DNA of 11,459 nt from Chloroflexota bacterium. Lineage in GTDB: Bacteria; Chloroflexota; Dehalococcoidia; UBA2247; RBG-13-53-26. Below are positions 1 through 6,809 of the stretch, in pieces. How positions within the stretch are numbered: the first letter of the stretch is position 1; each line of letters starts with the position of its first letter. Made by a program: the position numbers and the translations under genes. The DNA is taken from assembly GCA_003650185.1 (NCBI GenBank), contig QMOF01000058.1, positions 1-11,459 of the forward strand. Reading direction: 5' to 3'. The notes below the pieces were generated by a model. The model made no database searches, was not told where the DNA came from, and saw only the letters and a list, made by a program, of their open reading frames with translations.

Positions 1-397
1 CCGCCCGGAGCGATTCCACCAGCCCTTCGGTGGGCACCAGCTCGATCCGCAGCTTGTCTGCTTCCTTGAGCATCCGCTCATGCTCTGCGAAGGTCAGTGC
101 CTCTGCCTCGAAGCCCAGCCTTCGTATCACCTGATCGTGCACCAGCTGGGAAAGACCCTCGGTCATCCCCCCCTTCACTCGGACAACTTGAACACCAGTG
201 GCCTCTTTCTTGGCTTGCTCGAAATGGATGAAGTCGGTACCCAGGATGACAGCGTCCTGCGACACGATGAGCAACCCGGTGCCGCCAGTAAAGCCGGCGA
301 GGTAGCGCTGGTTTTCCGGGCATGAGATGATTGCGCCATCCAACCCCTCGTCACGGAGCTGCCGGCGCAGCCTTTCCAGTCGATCACTTGCTGCCAA
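1..397 (-). CDS. pepQ: Xaa-Pro peptidase (M24B family), N-terminal part, runs off the left edge
   Basis: Partial gene: 132 codons are visible and the 3' end lies outside the window. The family cleaves the bond before proline in peptides, in the cytoplasm, using a two-metal pita-bread domain. What is visible is the N-terminal creatinase-like domain: RLERLRRQLRDEGLDGAII at about residues 6-24, then the typical PENQRYLAGFTG stretch, then repeating beta-alpha elements ending in a RRLGFEAEALTF segment and a VPTEGLVESLRA boundary. The metal-binding residues would lie beyond the edge, so activity cannot be judged. The start chosen is TTG at 397: the frame has a TGA 33 bases upstream, no ATG or GTG lies between, and AAAGG sits about 7 bases before the TTG. 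It follows aroQ by 90 bp on the same strand; aroQ-pepQ(-efp) is a common arrangement. An aminopeptidase P (PepP) label is also possible. Confidence 0.85.
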   Translation of the reverse strand, partial: MAASDRLERLRRQLRDEGLDGAIISCPENQRYLAGFTGGTGLLIVSQDAVILGTDFIHFEQAKKEATGVQVVRVKGGMTEGLSQLVHDQVIRRLGFEAEALTFAEHERMLKEADKLRIELVPTEGLVESLRA

Positions 398-457
398 GCT
401 TGAGCCTTTGGGTTGATGGTCGGCCTGTCAGTCTACCATTTGGTCCGTCGAGGAGAA

Positions 458-473
458 TGCGACACAGGTCGCA
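458..473 (-). other. Small perfect hairpin in the aroQ-pepQ gap
   Basis: Six-base arms TGCGAC and GTCGCA flank a four-base loop, in the 90-bp gap between the aroQ stop and the pepQ start. On the minus strand the stem is followed by TTCTCC, which is too poor in T for a confident terminator. It could be an attenuator, an mRNA processing site or a small operator; which one is unknown. Confidence 0.4.
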
Positions 474-487
474 GCGTGCGCTGGCGG

Positions 488-931
488 TCAGGGACTGCTT
501 CCTTTCAGTTCAGCTACAAGGGTTCTTAGAGCGACGACATACCCCCTCCAGCCGAGGCCGCAAACCTGGCCTCTGGCGATGGGAGCGATCACGGACTCCT
601 GCCGGAACTCTTCGCGCGAGTAGATGTTGGACAGGTGCACCTCGACTACAGGGAGATTGGAGTCTGCGAGGGCGTCGCGCAGGGACAGTCCATAGTGGGT
701 CAACGCCCCCGGGTTGATTACTATGCCGTCAGCAGCAGGCGACTCCTCCTGGATGAAGTCGATGAGCGCCCCCTCGCTGTTCGACTGAAAGGTGACCACC
801 TCTATGTCCAGGTCTGCCGCCACCTCCTGAAGCAGGCGATTGACCTCCTCCAGGGTCTTGTCTCCGTAGACCTGCCTGTTTCTCTTTCCCAGAAGGTTCA
901 GATTTGGCCCGTGAATCACCAGGATCTTCAT
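488..931 (-). CDS. aroQ: 3-dehydroquinate dehydratase, type II
   Basis: Converts 3-dehydroquinate to 3-dehydroshikimate, the third step of the shikimate pathway to aromatic amino acids, in the cytoplasm; the family forms dodecamers. The 147 residues match the usual length (about 145-150). Motifs in order: GPNLNLLG at 8-15 (Asn10), Arg17 and the catalytic Tyr22 in VYG, FQSNSEG at 48-54, INPGALTH at 72-79 (Asn73, His79), VEVHLSN with His99, SREEFR at 105-110 (Arg106, Arg110), and a G-W-R-G-Y segment near 127-131. All residues expected for catalysis and substrate binding are present. The active-site lid reads KRNRQVYG where many relatives have REP before VYG, a mild deviation. The ATG at 931 is the first start in its frame after a stop. 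The nearest purine-rich site is a weak AGAAGA, while a good GGAGGTGAG lies about 20 bases upstream, farther than usual. pepQ follows on the same strand and ffh is divergent. Confidence 0.95.
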   Translation of the reverse strand: MKILVIHGPNLNLLGKRNRQVYGDKTLEEVNRLLQEVAADLDIEVVTFQSNSEGALIDFIQEESPAADGIVINPGALTHYGLSLRDALADSNLPVVEVHLSNIYSREEFRQESVIAPIARGQVCGLGWRGYVVALRTLVAELKGSSP

Positions 932-960
932 TTTCTTCTGCTGACCGCGGTCTCACCTCC

Positions 961-989
961 ACACCACCCCCCATATGATACACCACCCC
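961..989. repeat. 10-bp direct repeat upstream of aroQ, possible operator
   Basis: The ten bases ACACCACCCC occur perfectly at 961-970 and again at 980-989, 19 bp start to start, or about two helical turns. Between them on the minus strand lies TATCAT (975-980), a possible -10 element for aroQ, although no good -35 sits at the right distance. Two same-face copies around a start region would suit a dimeric regulator. This is inference from spacing only. Confidence 0.35.
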
Positions 990-1115
990 GTGCTGGCAAG
1001 GCCAGCCCGCTTCGGCTGCCTCGTCAAGCGGTCTGGGAGAGGTCCAGATCGGCGATGGACATCGAGACGTCTTCTCCAGGGCAATCGCTGATCTGGTCTG
1101 GCGGTATACCCCTCC

Positions 1116-1144
1116 TTGCTGTGTCACCGGGCTTGCAATACAAT
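1116..1144 (+). promoter_or_regulatory. Probable sigma-70-type promoter of ffh
   Basis: TTGCTG (1116-1121) and TACAAT (1139-1144) are 17 bp apart, close to the primary-sigma consensus. Transcription would begin near 1151, giving a very short leader that starts at or inside the ribosome binding site GGGAGGAAG (1151-1159) of ffh. Confidence 0.5.
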
Positions 1145-1162
1145 GTCTTTGGGAGGAAGTCC

Positions 1163-2488
1163 GTGTTTGAGCTTCTCGCAGAGAAAGTCGGCGACGTTTT
1201 CAAGAAGCTGGGCGGCAAAGGCAGGCTGAGCGAGAAGGACGTAGACGAGGCACTGCGCCAAGTACGGCTGGCATTCCTGGAAGCAGATGTGAACCTCAAG
1301 GTGGTGAAGGACTTCACTGCCAGGGTAAGGGAACGGGTACTGGCCGGGGATGTCCTGGAAAGCCTGACTCCAGCGCAGTTGGTGCTGAAGATTGTCCATG
1401 AAGAGCTTGTTACTACGCTCGGCGGCAAACAGACGGCGCTGGTCCCCGCAGGGCGACCACCTTCGAGGTTGATGCTGGTGGGCCTTCAGGGCAGTGGCAA
1501 GACCACCACGGCGGCAAAGCTGGCCTTGCACCTGAGACGCTCAGGCCAACACCCGTTGCTGGTGGCTGCCGACACCCGTCGCCCCGCTGCCATCGATCAG
1601 CTTACTGTTCTGGGCAGGCAACTGGACATACCCGTCTATGCTACCGACCACAAGGTAGCGCCGGCGGCCATATGTACCCAGGCGCTCGAGCGCGCCAGGG
1701 AAATCGCTGCCAACTGGCTGGTGGTTGACACCCAGGGCCGCCTGCACGTGGATGAGGCCTTGATGAGAGAGATGGCTGACGTGAAAGACGCACTCCAGCC
1801 CTCCGAGATCATGCTGGTGGTTGATGCCATGATGGGCCAGGAGGCGGTGCGCATAGCTGAGGAGTTCAATGCCCGGGTGGGGTTGACCGGGCTTGTTCTC
1901 ACCAAGATGGACGGTGACGCTCGTGGCGGTGCTGCCCTCTCCATCAAGGCGGTTACCGGCGTGCCCGTCAAGTTCATCGGGATCGGAGAGAAGGTCGACG
2001 CCCTCGAGCCATTCTATCCTGACCGCCTGGCCTCTCGTATTCTTGGCATGGGAGACATGCTCACCCTCATCGAGAAGGCGCAGTCGGTGATGGACGAGAA
2101 GAAGACCAGGGAGATGGAGAGGAAGCTTCGCTCTGCCAAGTTTGACCTGGAGGACTTCCTGGATCAGCTACAGCACGTGAGAAAGATGGGGCCCCTGGGC
2201 CAGTTGGTAGACATGATCCCCGGCCTCTCCTCTGTGGCTCGACGCCTGCCCGAGGGCGTGGACGAGAAGCAAATGAAGAAGGTTGAGGCCATAGTGCTGT
2301 CCATGACCTCGGAGGAGCGCCGTCACCCCGAGATAATCGACGGCAGCCGACGTCGCCGCATCGCCCGGGGCAGCGGGACCACCCCCCAGGATATCAACCA
2401 GCTATTGAACCAGTTCCGCGAAGTCCAGAAGCTGATGAAGCAGCTAGATTCGGGTAAAGCGCGGCACCTGCTTTCCAGAATGAAGTAG
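1163..2488 (+). CDS. ffh: Signal recognition particle protein Ffh (SRP54 GTPase)
   Basis: GTPase that binds 4.5S/SRP RNA and signal sequences of nascent membrane proteins and delivers ribosomes to FtsY at the membrane. The 441 residues are near the family norm of about 450. Layout: N domain about 1-95, with LSEKDVDEALRQVRLAFLEADVN; P-loop GLQGSGKT at 107-114; the AAD(T)RRPAA insertion-box segment; G3 at 189-193; TKMDGDARGG at 247-256; and an M domain from about 298 holding ten methionines, RKMGPLGQL and the RNA-binding stretch SRRRRIARGSG. The G3 motif reads DTQGR instead of the near-universal DTAGR, and the usual RPAA segment has Arg where Tyr is common. The start is GTG at 1163, because GGGAGGAAG lies 3 bases upstream (6 bases from its GGGAGG core) and residue 1 aligns with known N-termini. 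The frame stays open far upstream (to 635), but that part is antisense to aroQ and not protein-like. It stands alone, without the rpsP/trmD neighbours often seen. Confidence 0.96.
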   Translation: MFELLAEKVGDVFKKLGGKGRLSEKDVDEALRQVRLAFLEADVNLKVVKDFTARVRERVLAGDVLESLTPAQLVLKIVHEELVTTLGGKQTALVPAGRPPSRLMLVGLQGSGKTTTAAKLALHLRRSGQHPLLVAADTRRPAAIDQLTVLGRQLDIPVYATDHKVAPAAICTQALERAREIAANWLVVDTQGRLHVDEALMREMADVKDALQPSEIMLVVDAMMGQEAVRIAEEFNARVGLTGLVLTKMDGDARGGAALSIKAVTGVPVKFIGIGEKVDALEPFYPDRLASRILGMGDMLTLIEKAQSVMDEKKTREMERKLRSAKFDLEDFLDQLQHVRKMGPLGQLVDMIPGLSSVARRLPEGVDEKQMKKVEAIVLSMTSEERRHPEIIDGSRRRRIARGSGTTPQDINQLLNQFREVQKLMKQLDSGKARHLLSRMK

Positions 2489-2497
2489 GGCGTTTTG

Positions 2498-2537
2498 CCT
2501 GGGGTTGGCTGCCCACACAGGGCAGGCCAACCCTGGG
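2498..2537 (+). other. Long imperfect hairpin just after ffh
   Basis: Starting ten bases after the ffh stop, a left arm CCTGGGGTTGGCTGCCC pairs with a right arm GGGCAGGCCAACCCTGGG across a five-base ACACA loop, with one bulged G and two G-T wobbles. There is no T-tract behind it. It may protect the ffh 3' end or act together with the terminator that follows. Confidence 0.5.
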
Positions 2538-2554
2538 ACCGCTTGCTCAAAAGA

Positions 2555-2581
2555 GGGAGCCCGCCGTCACGGCGGGCTCCC
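2555..2581. terminator. Strong bidirectional rho-independent terminator between convergent genes
   Basis: Twelve perfectly paired bases (GGGAGCCCGCCG with CGGCGGGCTCCC) close a three-base TCA loop, and one further A-T pair extends the stem. On the plus strand it is followed by TTCTCGTTCGTT, on the minus strand by TCTTTTG. It lies between the ffh stop (2488) and the stop of the convergent gene (2609), so it can serve both. Confidence 0.85.
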
Positions 2582-2608
2582 TTCTCGTTCGTTCGTCGCA
2601 GGACGGAA

Positions 2609-3271
2609 TCACCCCTGCTCGAGTACAAGCCCCTCGACCTGCAAGACGTACTCTCCAGACACTTCTTCCACGCTAAGGTCGGTCAGGCTGATCTCCATGT
2701 CCTCGGGCAGCTCATACTCCCCTTCCATCAGATTCTCTATGTCCAGGGCTCCCTCGATCTTGTCCTGGATGAAGTCCCTGAACCAGCTCGGCAGACTGAG
2801 GCCGTCGGGGTCTATCCTGTACCAGAGCACGGTCTTGCCGTCCGCTCGCTCATAGATGTCCACCTCCCCTCTGGCGGCTGCGTAAAGAGTCAGAGGGCCA
2901 AGCTTGCCTTTGATGGATATCCAGCACCTCACGCTGCCCGGTTCGAAGTTCACCCAGACCCTTTCCACGTCCATTGGCACGCCCAGTGAGTCCACCATGT
3001 CCTGGGCCTTCGAGCTGACTTCCTGCTCGGTCAACTGCATCACCACAGGTTCGCCCGGGGTTGCCTCGATGAACTCGTCCCACTTGCTGTTGAAGCTCTC
3101 TGCGGCTTCCTGCGAGTACTCAACAGGGTGCATCTCGCCTTCGATGGCGGGCGGTTTGGTCATCTGCCACACAAACAGCCCGATAACCACGCCCACTATC
3201 ACGGTTATCAGGCCGATGATGGCCAGGATGGTCTTTATGATGCCAAATATGGGACCGAATATGCAGCCCAT
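2609..3271 (-). CDS. Unrecognised protein with one N-terminal membrane anchor and an exported domain
   Basis: I do not recognise the family. The 220 residues begin with a long hydrophobic segment (about 4-36, rich in Ile, Val and Gly, with a single Lys13) followed by WQMTKPP, then a soluble acidic domain of about 180 residues. Helical parts (LTEQEVSSKAQDMVDSLG, about 80-97; WFRDFIQDKIEGALDIENLM, 163-182) alternate with beta-like stretches (VERVWVNF, WISIKG, LTLYAAARGEVDIY, EYVLQVEGLVL). This layout, with one anchor, an early LTE-type helix, a central beta sheet and a late helix, recalls YpmS (DUF2140) and LmeA-like (DUF2993) lipid-binding proteins. That is an impression, not an assignment. 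The ATG at 3271 was chosen because AAGGAGG lies 5 bases upstream and a strong promoter ends just before it; a longer TTG-started frame to 3352 would include that promoter. It follows rpoD by 135 bp and ends at the shared terminator with ffh. Confidence 0.8.
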   Translation of the reverse strand: MGCIFGPIFGIIKTILAIIGLITVIVGVVIGLFVWQMTKPPAIEGEMHPVEYSQEAAESFNSKWDEFIEATPGEPVVMQLTEQEVSSKAQDMVDSLGVPMDVERVWVNFEPGSVRCWISIKGKLGPLTLYAAARGEVDIYERADGKTVLWYRIDPDGLSLPSWFRDFIQDKIEGALDIENLMEGEYELPEDMEISLTDLSVEEVSGEYVLQVEGLVLEQG

Positions 3272-3300
3272 TTGCGCCTCCTTGGCCGAGGTTACGAGAA

Positions 3301-3328
3301 AGTATACACGGAACGTCCCGTTTGTCAA
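3301..3328 (-). promoter_or_regulatory. Near-consensus promoter of the membrane-protein gene, with a palindromic spacer
   Basis: On the minus strand TTGACA (3323-3328, perfect -35) is followed after 16 bp by TATACT (3301-3306). Transcription should start near 3294, giving a leader of about 23 bases with AAGGAGG (3277-3283). Inside the spacer, 3308-3321 is a near-palindrome: ACGG and CCGT arms around a central ACGT, with 12 of 14 positions symmetric. That is the right size and place for a repressor operator. Confidence 0.75.
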
Positions 3329-3406
3329 ACCCTCTGGGCACAAATCGCCCAAAAGGATGAGAAGCCAGGTTGGATGGTACTAGGCAATTGGGGTGACGAG
3401 TGCTGC

Positions 3407-4924
3407 CTACTCGAGATAGTCCTTGAGCTTTCTGCTGCGGGTGGGATGGCGCAGCTTGCGCAATGCCTTGGCTTCAATCTGCCTGATTCTCTCTCGGGTT
3501 ACCTTGAACTCCCGGCCGACCTCCTCCAGGGTGCGGCTCCGCCCATCCTCGAGCCCGAACCTTAGTTTGAGCACCCTCTGCTCCCTGGGTGTGAGCGTGT
3601 TAAGGACTCGCAGGATCTGTTCCTTGAGCAGCTCGTACGATGCTGTGTCAGCGGGCGACATGATCTTCCGGTCCTCGATGAAGTCTCCCAGGTGAGTATC
3701 CTCCTCCTCGCCAATGGGTGTCTCCAGGGAGATAGGCTCCTGAGATATCTTGAGTATTTCCTCCACCTTCTCCGCGGGCATGTCCATTTGCTCACTGATT
3801 TCCTCGATGGTCGGCTCTCTTCCGTATTCCTGGGCCAGACGGCGGGTCAGCCTGTACAGCCTGGTAATGGTCTCCACCATGTGCACCGGTATACGAATGG
3901 TGCGCGCCTGGTCGGCTATGGCTCGTGTGATAGACTGACGGATCCACCAGGTGGCGTACGTGCTGAACTTGTATCCTCGGCGATAGTCGAACTTCTCCAC
4001 GGCACGAAGCAGGCCGATATTGCCTTCCTGGATCACATCCAGGAATGACATGCCTCGCTCGGCGTATTTCTTGGCCACGCTGACCACCAGCCTCAGATTT
4101 GCTTCAACCAGGCGTTCCTCTGCCAGCCTTCCCCTGTCTCTGATCATGTCAAGATACCTGCGGAACTGGTCTTCGTAGGGGCCGAGGACATCTAACAGCT
4201 CGGGACTATGCAGCAGGCTGCTCAGCTCGTCCGCTGACAGCCCTCCCACAACGTTGAGGACTTCCGCCGGCAGCAGCGAACTGGCCAGAGACAAGTCCTT
4301 CAAGGACTGCTCTGCTGTCGCCCGGCTCACGTTTGCCTTGCGGGCTACCGCCTCGATCAGTTGCTCGTCCAACTCCCTATCGAGCGCACCACGCACTCCA
4401 GCGTCCTTAGTCCTTTCCGCCAGGTTTCGTCCTGGCGTTGAGCCAATCTCCTGCTCAACGATCTCCAGGAAAGGTAGAGTCCGCTCCAGTCGCTCCAGCA
4501 TGGCAATCAGGACCTCAGTGGCCGATGGCTCCCTCATCAGCTTGCTGGAGCACTCCGTCGCTACTTCGTTGACGTAGTCCTTCTCCTCCTTGTTCCTGGC
4601 CAGGACCTTCTCCTCCTCCGCGGTCAGTAGAGGCACCCTGCCGATCTGTCGCAGGTACATACGCACCGGGTCATCGGCGGCCTCCAGTTCCTCCAGGTCA
4701 ACTTCCGCTTCGATTTCAGGTGCTGCTTCGCTCTCGATCGTTTTTTCTTCTTCCAGGACTTCCGTCTCGTCTGGAGCCAGTTCATCGTGCGATTCGGGTT
4801 GGGTCTCGACGTAACCCTCTTTGTCCTCCGGGCCCAACCGGGCGCTGTCTTTTGGCACCGGATCCCATTTCACCTCGCCCAGGAAGGGCAGCCCGGACGA
4901 CTCGTGTTTCTTGTCTGGGATCAT
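3407..4924 (-). CDS. rpoD: Primary RNA polymerase sigma factor (sigma-70/SigA)
   Basis: Directs RNA polymerase to housekeeping promoters. The 505 residues contain an acidic N-terminal stretch (about 40-83) instead of a recognisable region 1.1, then region 1.2 (DDPVRMYLRQIGRVPLLTAEEE, 84-105), a non-conserved insert of about 150 residues, region 2 (about 266-345, with LRLVVSVAKKYAERGMSFLD, IQEGNIGLLRAVEKFDY and the -10-reading YKFSTYATWWIRQSITRAI), region 3 (about 353-420) and region 4 (about 434-505, with the helix-turn-helix RTLEEVGREFKVTRERIRQIE). All parts expected of a group 1 sigma are intact. The ATG at 4924 is preferred: it follows the dnaG stop by 4 bases, and GAGGTGGGAG inside the dnaG end is at a usable distance, so translation is probably coupled. 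A GTG at 4945 in the same frame has no ribosome binding site. It is last in the dapA-ppsA-dgt-dnaG-rpoD run; no terminator is seen after it. Confidence 0.97.
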   Translation of the reverse strand: MIPDKKHESSGLPFLGEVKWDPVPKDSARLGPEDKEGYVETQPESHDELAPDETEVLEEEKTIESEAAPEIEAEVDLEELEAADDPVRMYLRQIGRVPLLTAEEEKVLARNKEEKDYVNEVATECSSKLMREPSATEVLIAMLERLERTLPFLEIVEQEIGSTPGRNLAERTKDAGVRGALDRELDEQLIEAVARKANVSRATAEQSLKDLSLASSLLPAEVLNVVGGLSADELSSLLHSPELLDVLGPYEDQFRRYLDMIRDRGRLAEERLVEANLRLVVSVAKKYAERGMSFLDVIQEGNIGLLRAVEKFDYRRGYKFSTYATWWIRQSITRAIADQARTIRIPVHMVETITRLYRLTRRLAQEYGREPTIEEISEQMDMPAEKVEEILKISQEPISLETPIGEEEDTHLGDFIEDRKIMSPADTASYELLKEQILRVLNTLTPREQRVLKLRFGLEDGRSRTLEEVGREFKVTRERIRQIEAKALRKLRHPTRSRKLKDYLE

Positions 4925-4928
4925 TTCC

Positions 4929-6770
4929 TTACGCTCCCACCTCACTTGAACGAGTCCTCTTCTGTTTGTGGAGAAAGGCTTGACGCAACTGCACGTTTAT
5001 CTCCAGCGCCAGGCGCTGCACCTCGTCCAGTTCGGCGGCATCGCCGCATTGCATATCTGAGATCAGCGCCTCTTCTTTGGCTTTCATATCCCTCAACCAG
5101 CGCTGCCGTAGACGGTAAATGCAATCAGTCATAGCTTCTTCCCGCTGCGTCTCGGTCATTGGCGGCAGCGGCTTGGCTGTCAGGCTGTCCAGGTACTCCC
5201 TCAGGGCCGGGTCGAGCTTTGTCCTGATGGAGTCGCAGTCACCGCATTCGCGCCACGCCAGCAGCAACTGGCGACTTTCACTATGGGGGAACAGGTCCGC
5301 CGATAGCTCTTCTGAGCAGCGACGTAGCTCGGGGTATCGGACCAGCAGCGACAGACAGTAGTCCGCTAGCGGGTCCTTCGCCTGCAGGGAAGAGACAAGA
5401 GTGGAAGGCTGGACGGGGTCTCTCTGTCTGGCCCTGGACCTGGCTCTCACTCTGCTCAAGGCTGAGGCCAGGTCCCGCTCGTTGACGCCCACCAGACGGG
5501 AAAGCTTCTGCAAATAGTGGGCCTGACTCACCGGGTCCTTGATCTCGCTGACGATTGGCAGGAGCTGGTCCACGGCAGCGGACTTGCCGTCTAGTTCGGC
5601 CAGGTCCACCTTGGACGCCACTACCTGGAAAACATAGTCGATCACCGGGGTGGCTCCATCCACGAGTCTTTGCCACTCCTCTGGGCCCTCCCTTATTATC
5701 TCATCCGGGTCTTTGCCCTGAGGCAGTATGACCACCTTCCACCGGGCGTTGTACGGGTTCTCATACCTGACGTCGGTCCAACCTGCCACGGACGATGGCT
5801 GGCTGAAGGTCTGACTGATGACCTCCTGCCCCCGCAGCATCGCCATCTGGCCGGCGGCATCGGCGTCGAGAGCCAGGGTGATGTTCCTGGTCAGCTTCTT
5901 GATAGCGCCCACCTGCTTCTCCGTCAGGGCTGTCCCAAGGGAGGCGACCACGTTGCTGAAGCCATGTTGGTGCGCCATCACCACATCCATGTAACCCTCT
6001 ACCACAATGGCCAGGTCTTCCTTCCTGATGGCCGACCTGGCCCGGTCGACACCGTACAGAACGCTGCTCTTGTCGAATATGGCGGTCTGCGGCGAATTGG
6101 TGTACTTGGGCAAGGAGTCATCGAGGGCCCTTGCTCCAAACCCCATGACCCTGCCGTCGCTGCTTCGTATGGGGAACATCAGCCGGTTGCGGAAGCGGTC
6201 ATAAGCACCGCCCTGCTCTTTCTCCACGAGTAGGCCGGCAGCCAGCAGGTCCGAGTCGCTGTAGCCATGCCGGGCCATTTGGCCGCGCAGGGCCTCCCAC
6301 TCCGGGGGACTGAAGCCTAGCTGGAAGTCTTCGATGGCCTTTTCTGAAACACCCCGGCGGGCCAGGTAGTCTCTTGCCTGTTGGGCCACCGACGAGTTCA
6401 GGAGGAGGTGATGGTAGTACTGGGCCGCGGCCTCGTTCAACTCCTTCAGTTTCTGTGACTGTTGCTGCGCCTCGCTGCGCTCCGGGGGAGAGAGCGCCAC
6501 GCCTGCTTTTTGGGCCAGGATGCGCAGCGCCTCACCGAAGTCGACGCCCTCCTTCTTCATAACGAAGGAGAATGCGTCTCCCCCGGTGCCACAGGCGCCG
6601 AAACAGTGCCAGCTCTGCCGTTCCGGGAAGACAAAGAAGGACGGTGTCTTCTCTGCGTGGAAGGGGCAGATGGCCTTGAAGTTCCGCCCGGCCTTCTTCA
6701 GGTCAGGCACATAGCTGGCCACCACGTCCACGATGTCTAATCTCTGTTTGACTTCATCGATGACACTCAC
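4929..6770 (-). CDS. dnaG: DNA primase
   Basis: Makes the RNA primers for lagging-strand and origin synthesis, working with the replicative helicase DnaB. The 613 residues are near the usual 580-640. Order: zinc-binding domain (CPFH at 35-38, WHCFGACGTGGD with Cys56 and Cys60), the RNA polymerase core with RFRNRLMFPI and SLPKYTNSPQT, the TOPRIM motifs VVEGYMD (Glu258) and DADAAG (Asp302, Asp304), then P-GKDPDE and a divergent helicase-binding C-terminus. The second zinc pair is spaced C-x3-C instead of the usual C-x2-C. About 15 extra residues sit between DADAAG and GKDPDE. The start is GTG at 6770, supported by AAAAGGA about 7 bases upstream and by the conserved opening IDEVKQRLDIVDVV. It lies 39 bp after dgt and 4 bp before the rpoD ATG, a classic replication/transcription cluster. 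Confidence 0.97.
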   Translation of the reverse strand: MSVIDEVKQRLDIVDVVASYVPDLKKAGRNFKAICPFHAEKTPSFFVFPERQSWHCFGACGTGGDAFSFVMKKEGVDFGEALRILAQKAGVALSPPERSEAQQQSQKLKELNEAAAQYYHHLLLNSSVAQQARDYLARRGVSEKAIEDFQLGFSPPEWEALRGQMARHGYSDSDLLAAGLLVEKEQGGAYDRFRNRLMFPIRSSDGRVMGFGARALDDSLPKYTNSPQTAIFDKSSVLYGVDRARSAIRKEDLAIVVEGYMDVVMAHQHGFSNVVASLGTALTEKQVGAIKKLTRNITLALDADAAGQMAMLRGQEVISQTFSQPSSVAGWTDVRYENPYNARWKVVILPQGKDPDEIIREGPEEWQRLVDGATPVIDYVFQVVASKVDLAELDGKSAAVDQLLPIVSEIKDPVSQAHYLQKLSRLVGVNERDLASALSRVRARSRARQRDPVQPSTLVSSLQAKDPLADYCLSLLVRYPELRRCSEELSADLFPHSESRQLLLAWRECGDCDSIRTKLDPALREYLDSLTAKPLPPMTETQREEAMTDCIYRLRQRWLRDMKAKEEALISDMQCGDAAELDEVQRLALEINVQLRQAFLHKQKRTRSSEVGA

Positions 6771-6809
6771 TGCCAGTCCTTTTCGCTCTTCAAAACCAGC
6801 CGACCGGGC

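Noticed and set aside
78..387. Two short minus-strand frames at the left edge
   Set aside because: Both are out of frame with the clear Xaa-Pro peptidase reading that covers the same bases and has no stop up to the window edge.
635..1162. Long in-frame extension upstream of ffh (176 codons)
   Set aside because: It is antisense to the well-conserved aroQ gene and crosses a promoter-like region, the encoded sequence is not protein-like, and GTG at 1163 has an ideal ribosome binding site and matches Ffh N-termini.
2489..2608. SRP RNA gene or rpsP remnant beside ffh
   Set aside because: The hairpins lack the GNRA-capped SRP RNA core and the gap is too short; no ribosomal protein sequence is present in any frame.
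3272..3352. 27-residue longer version of the membrane protein starting at a TTG
   Set aside because: It would contain the near-consensus promoter at 3301-3328 and push the membrane anchor inward; the ATG at 3271 has AAGGAGG 5 bases upstream.
3335..3355. Weak hairpin (TGGGC/GCCCA) after rpoD as a terminator
   Set aside because: Only five pairs and no T-tract after it on the minus strand; read-through into the next gene is as likely.
4925..4945. Upstream GTG start for rpoD
   Set aside because: No ribosome binding site, and it would overlap dnaG; the ATG at 4924 has one and sits right after the dnaG stop.
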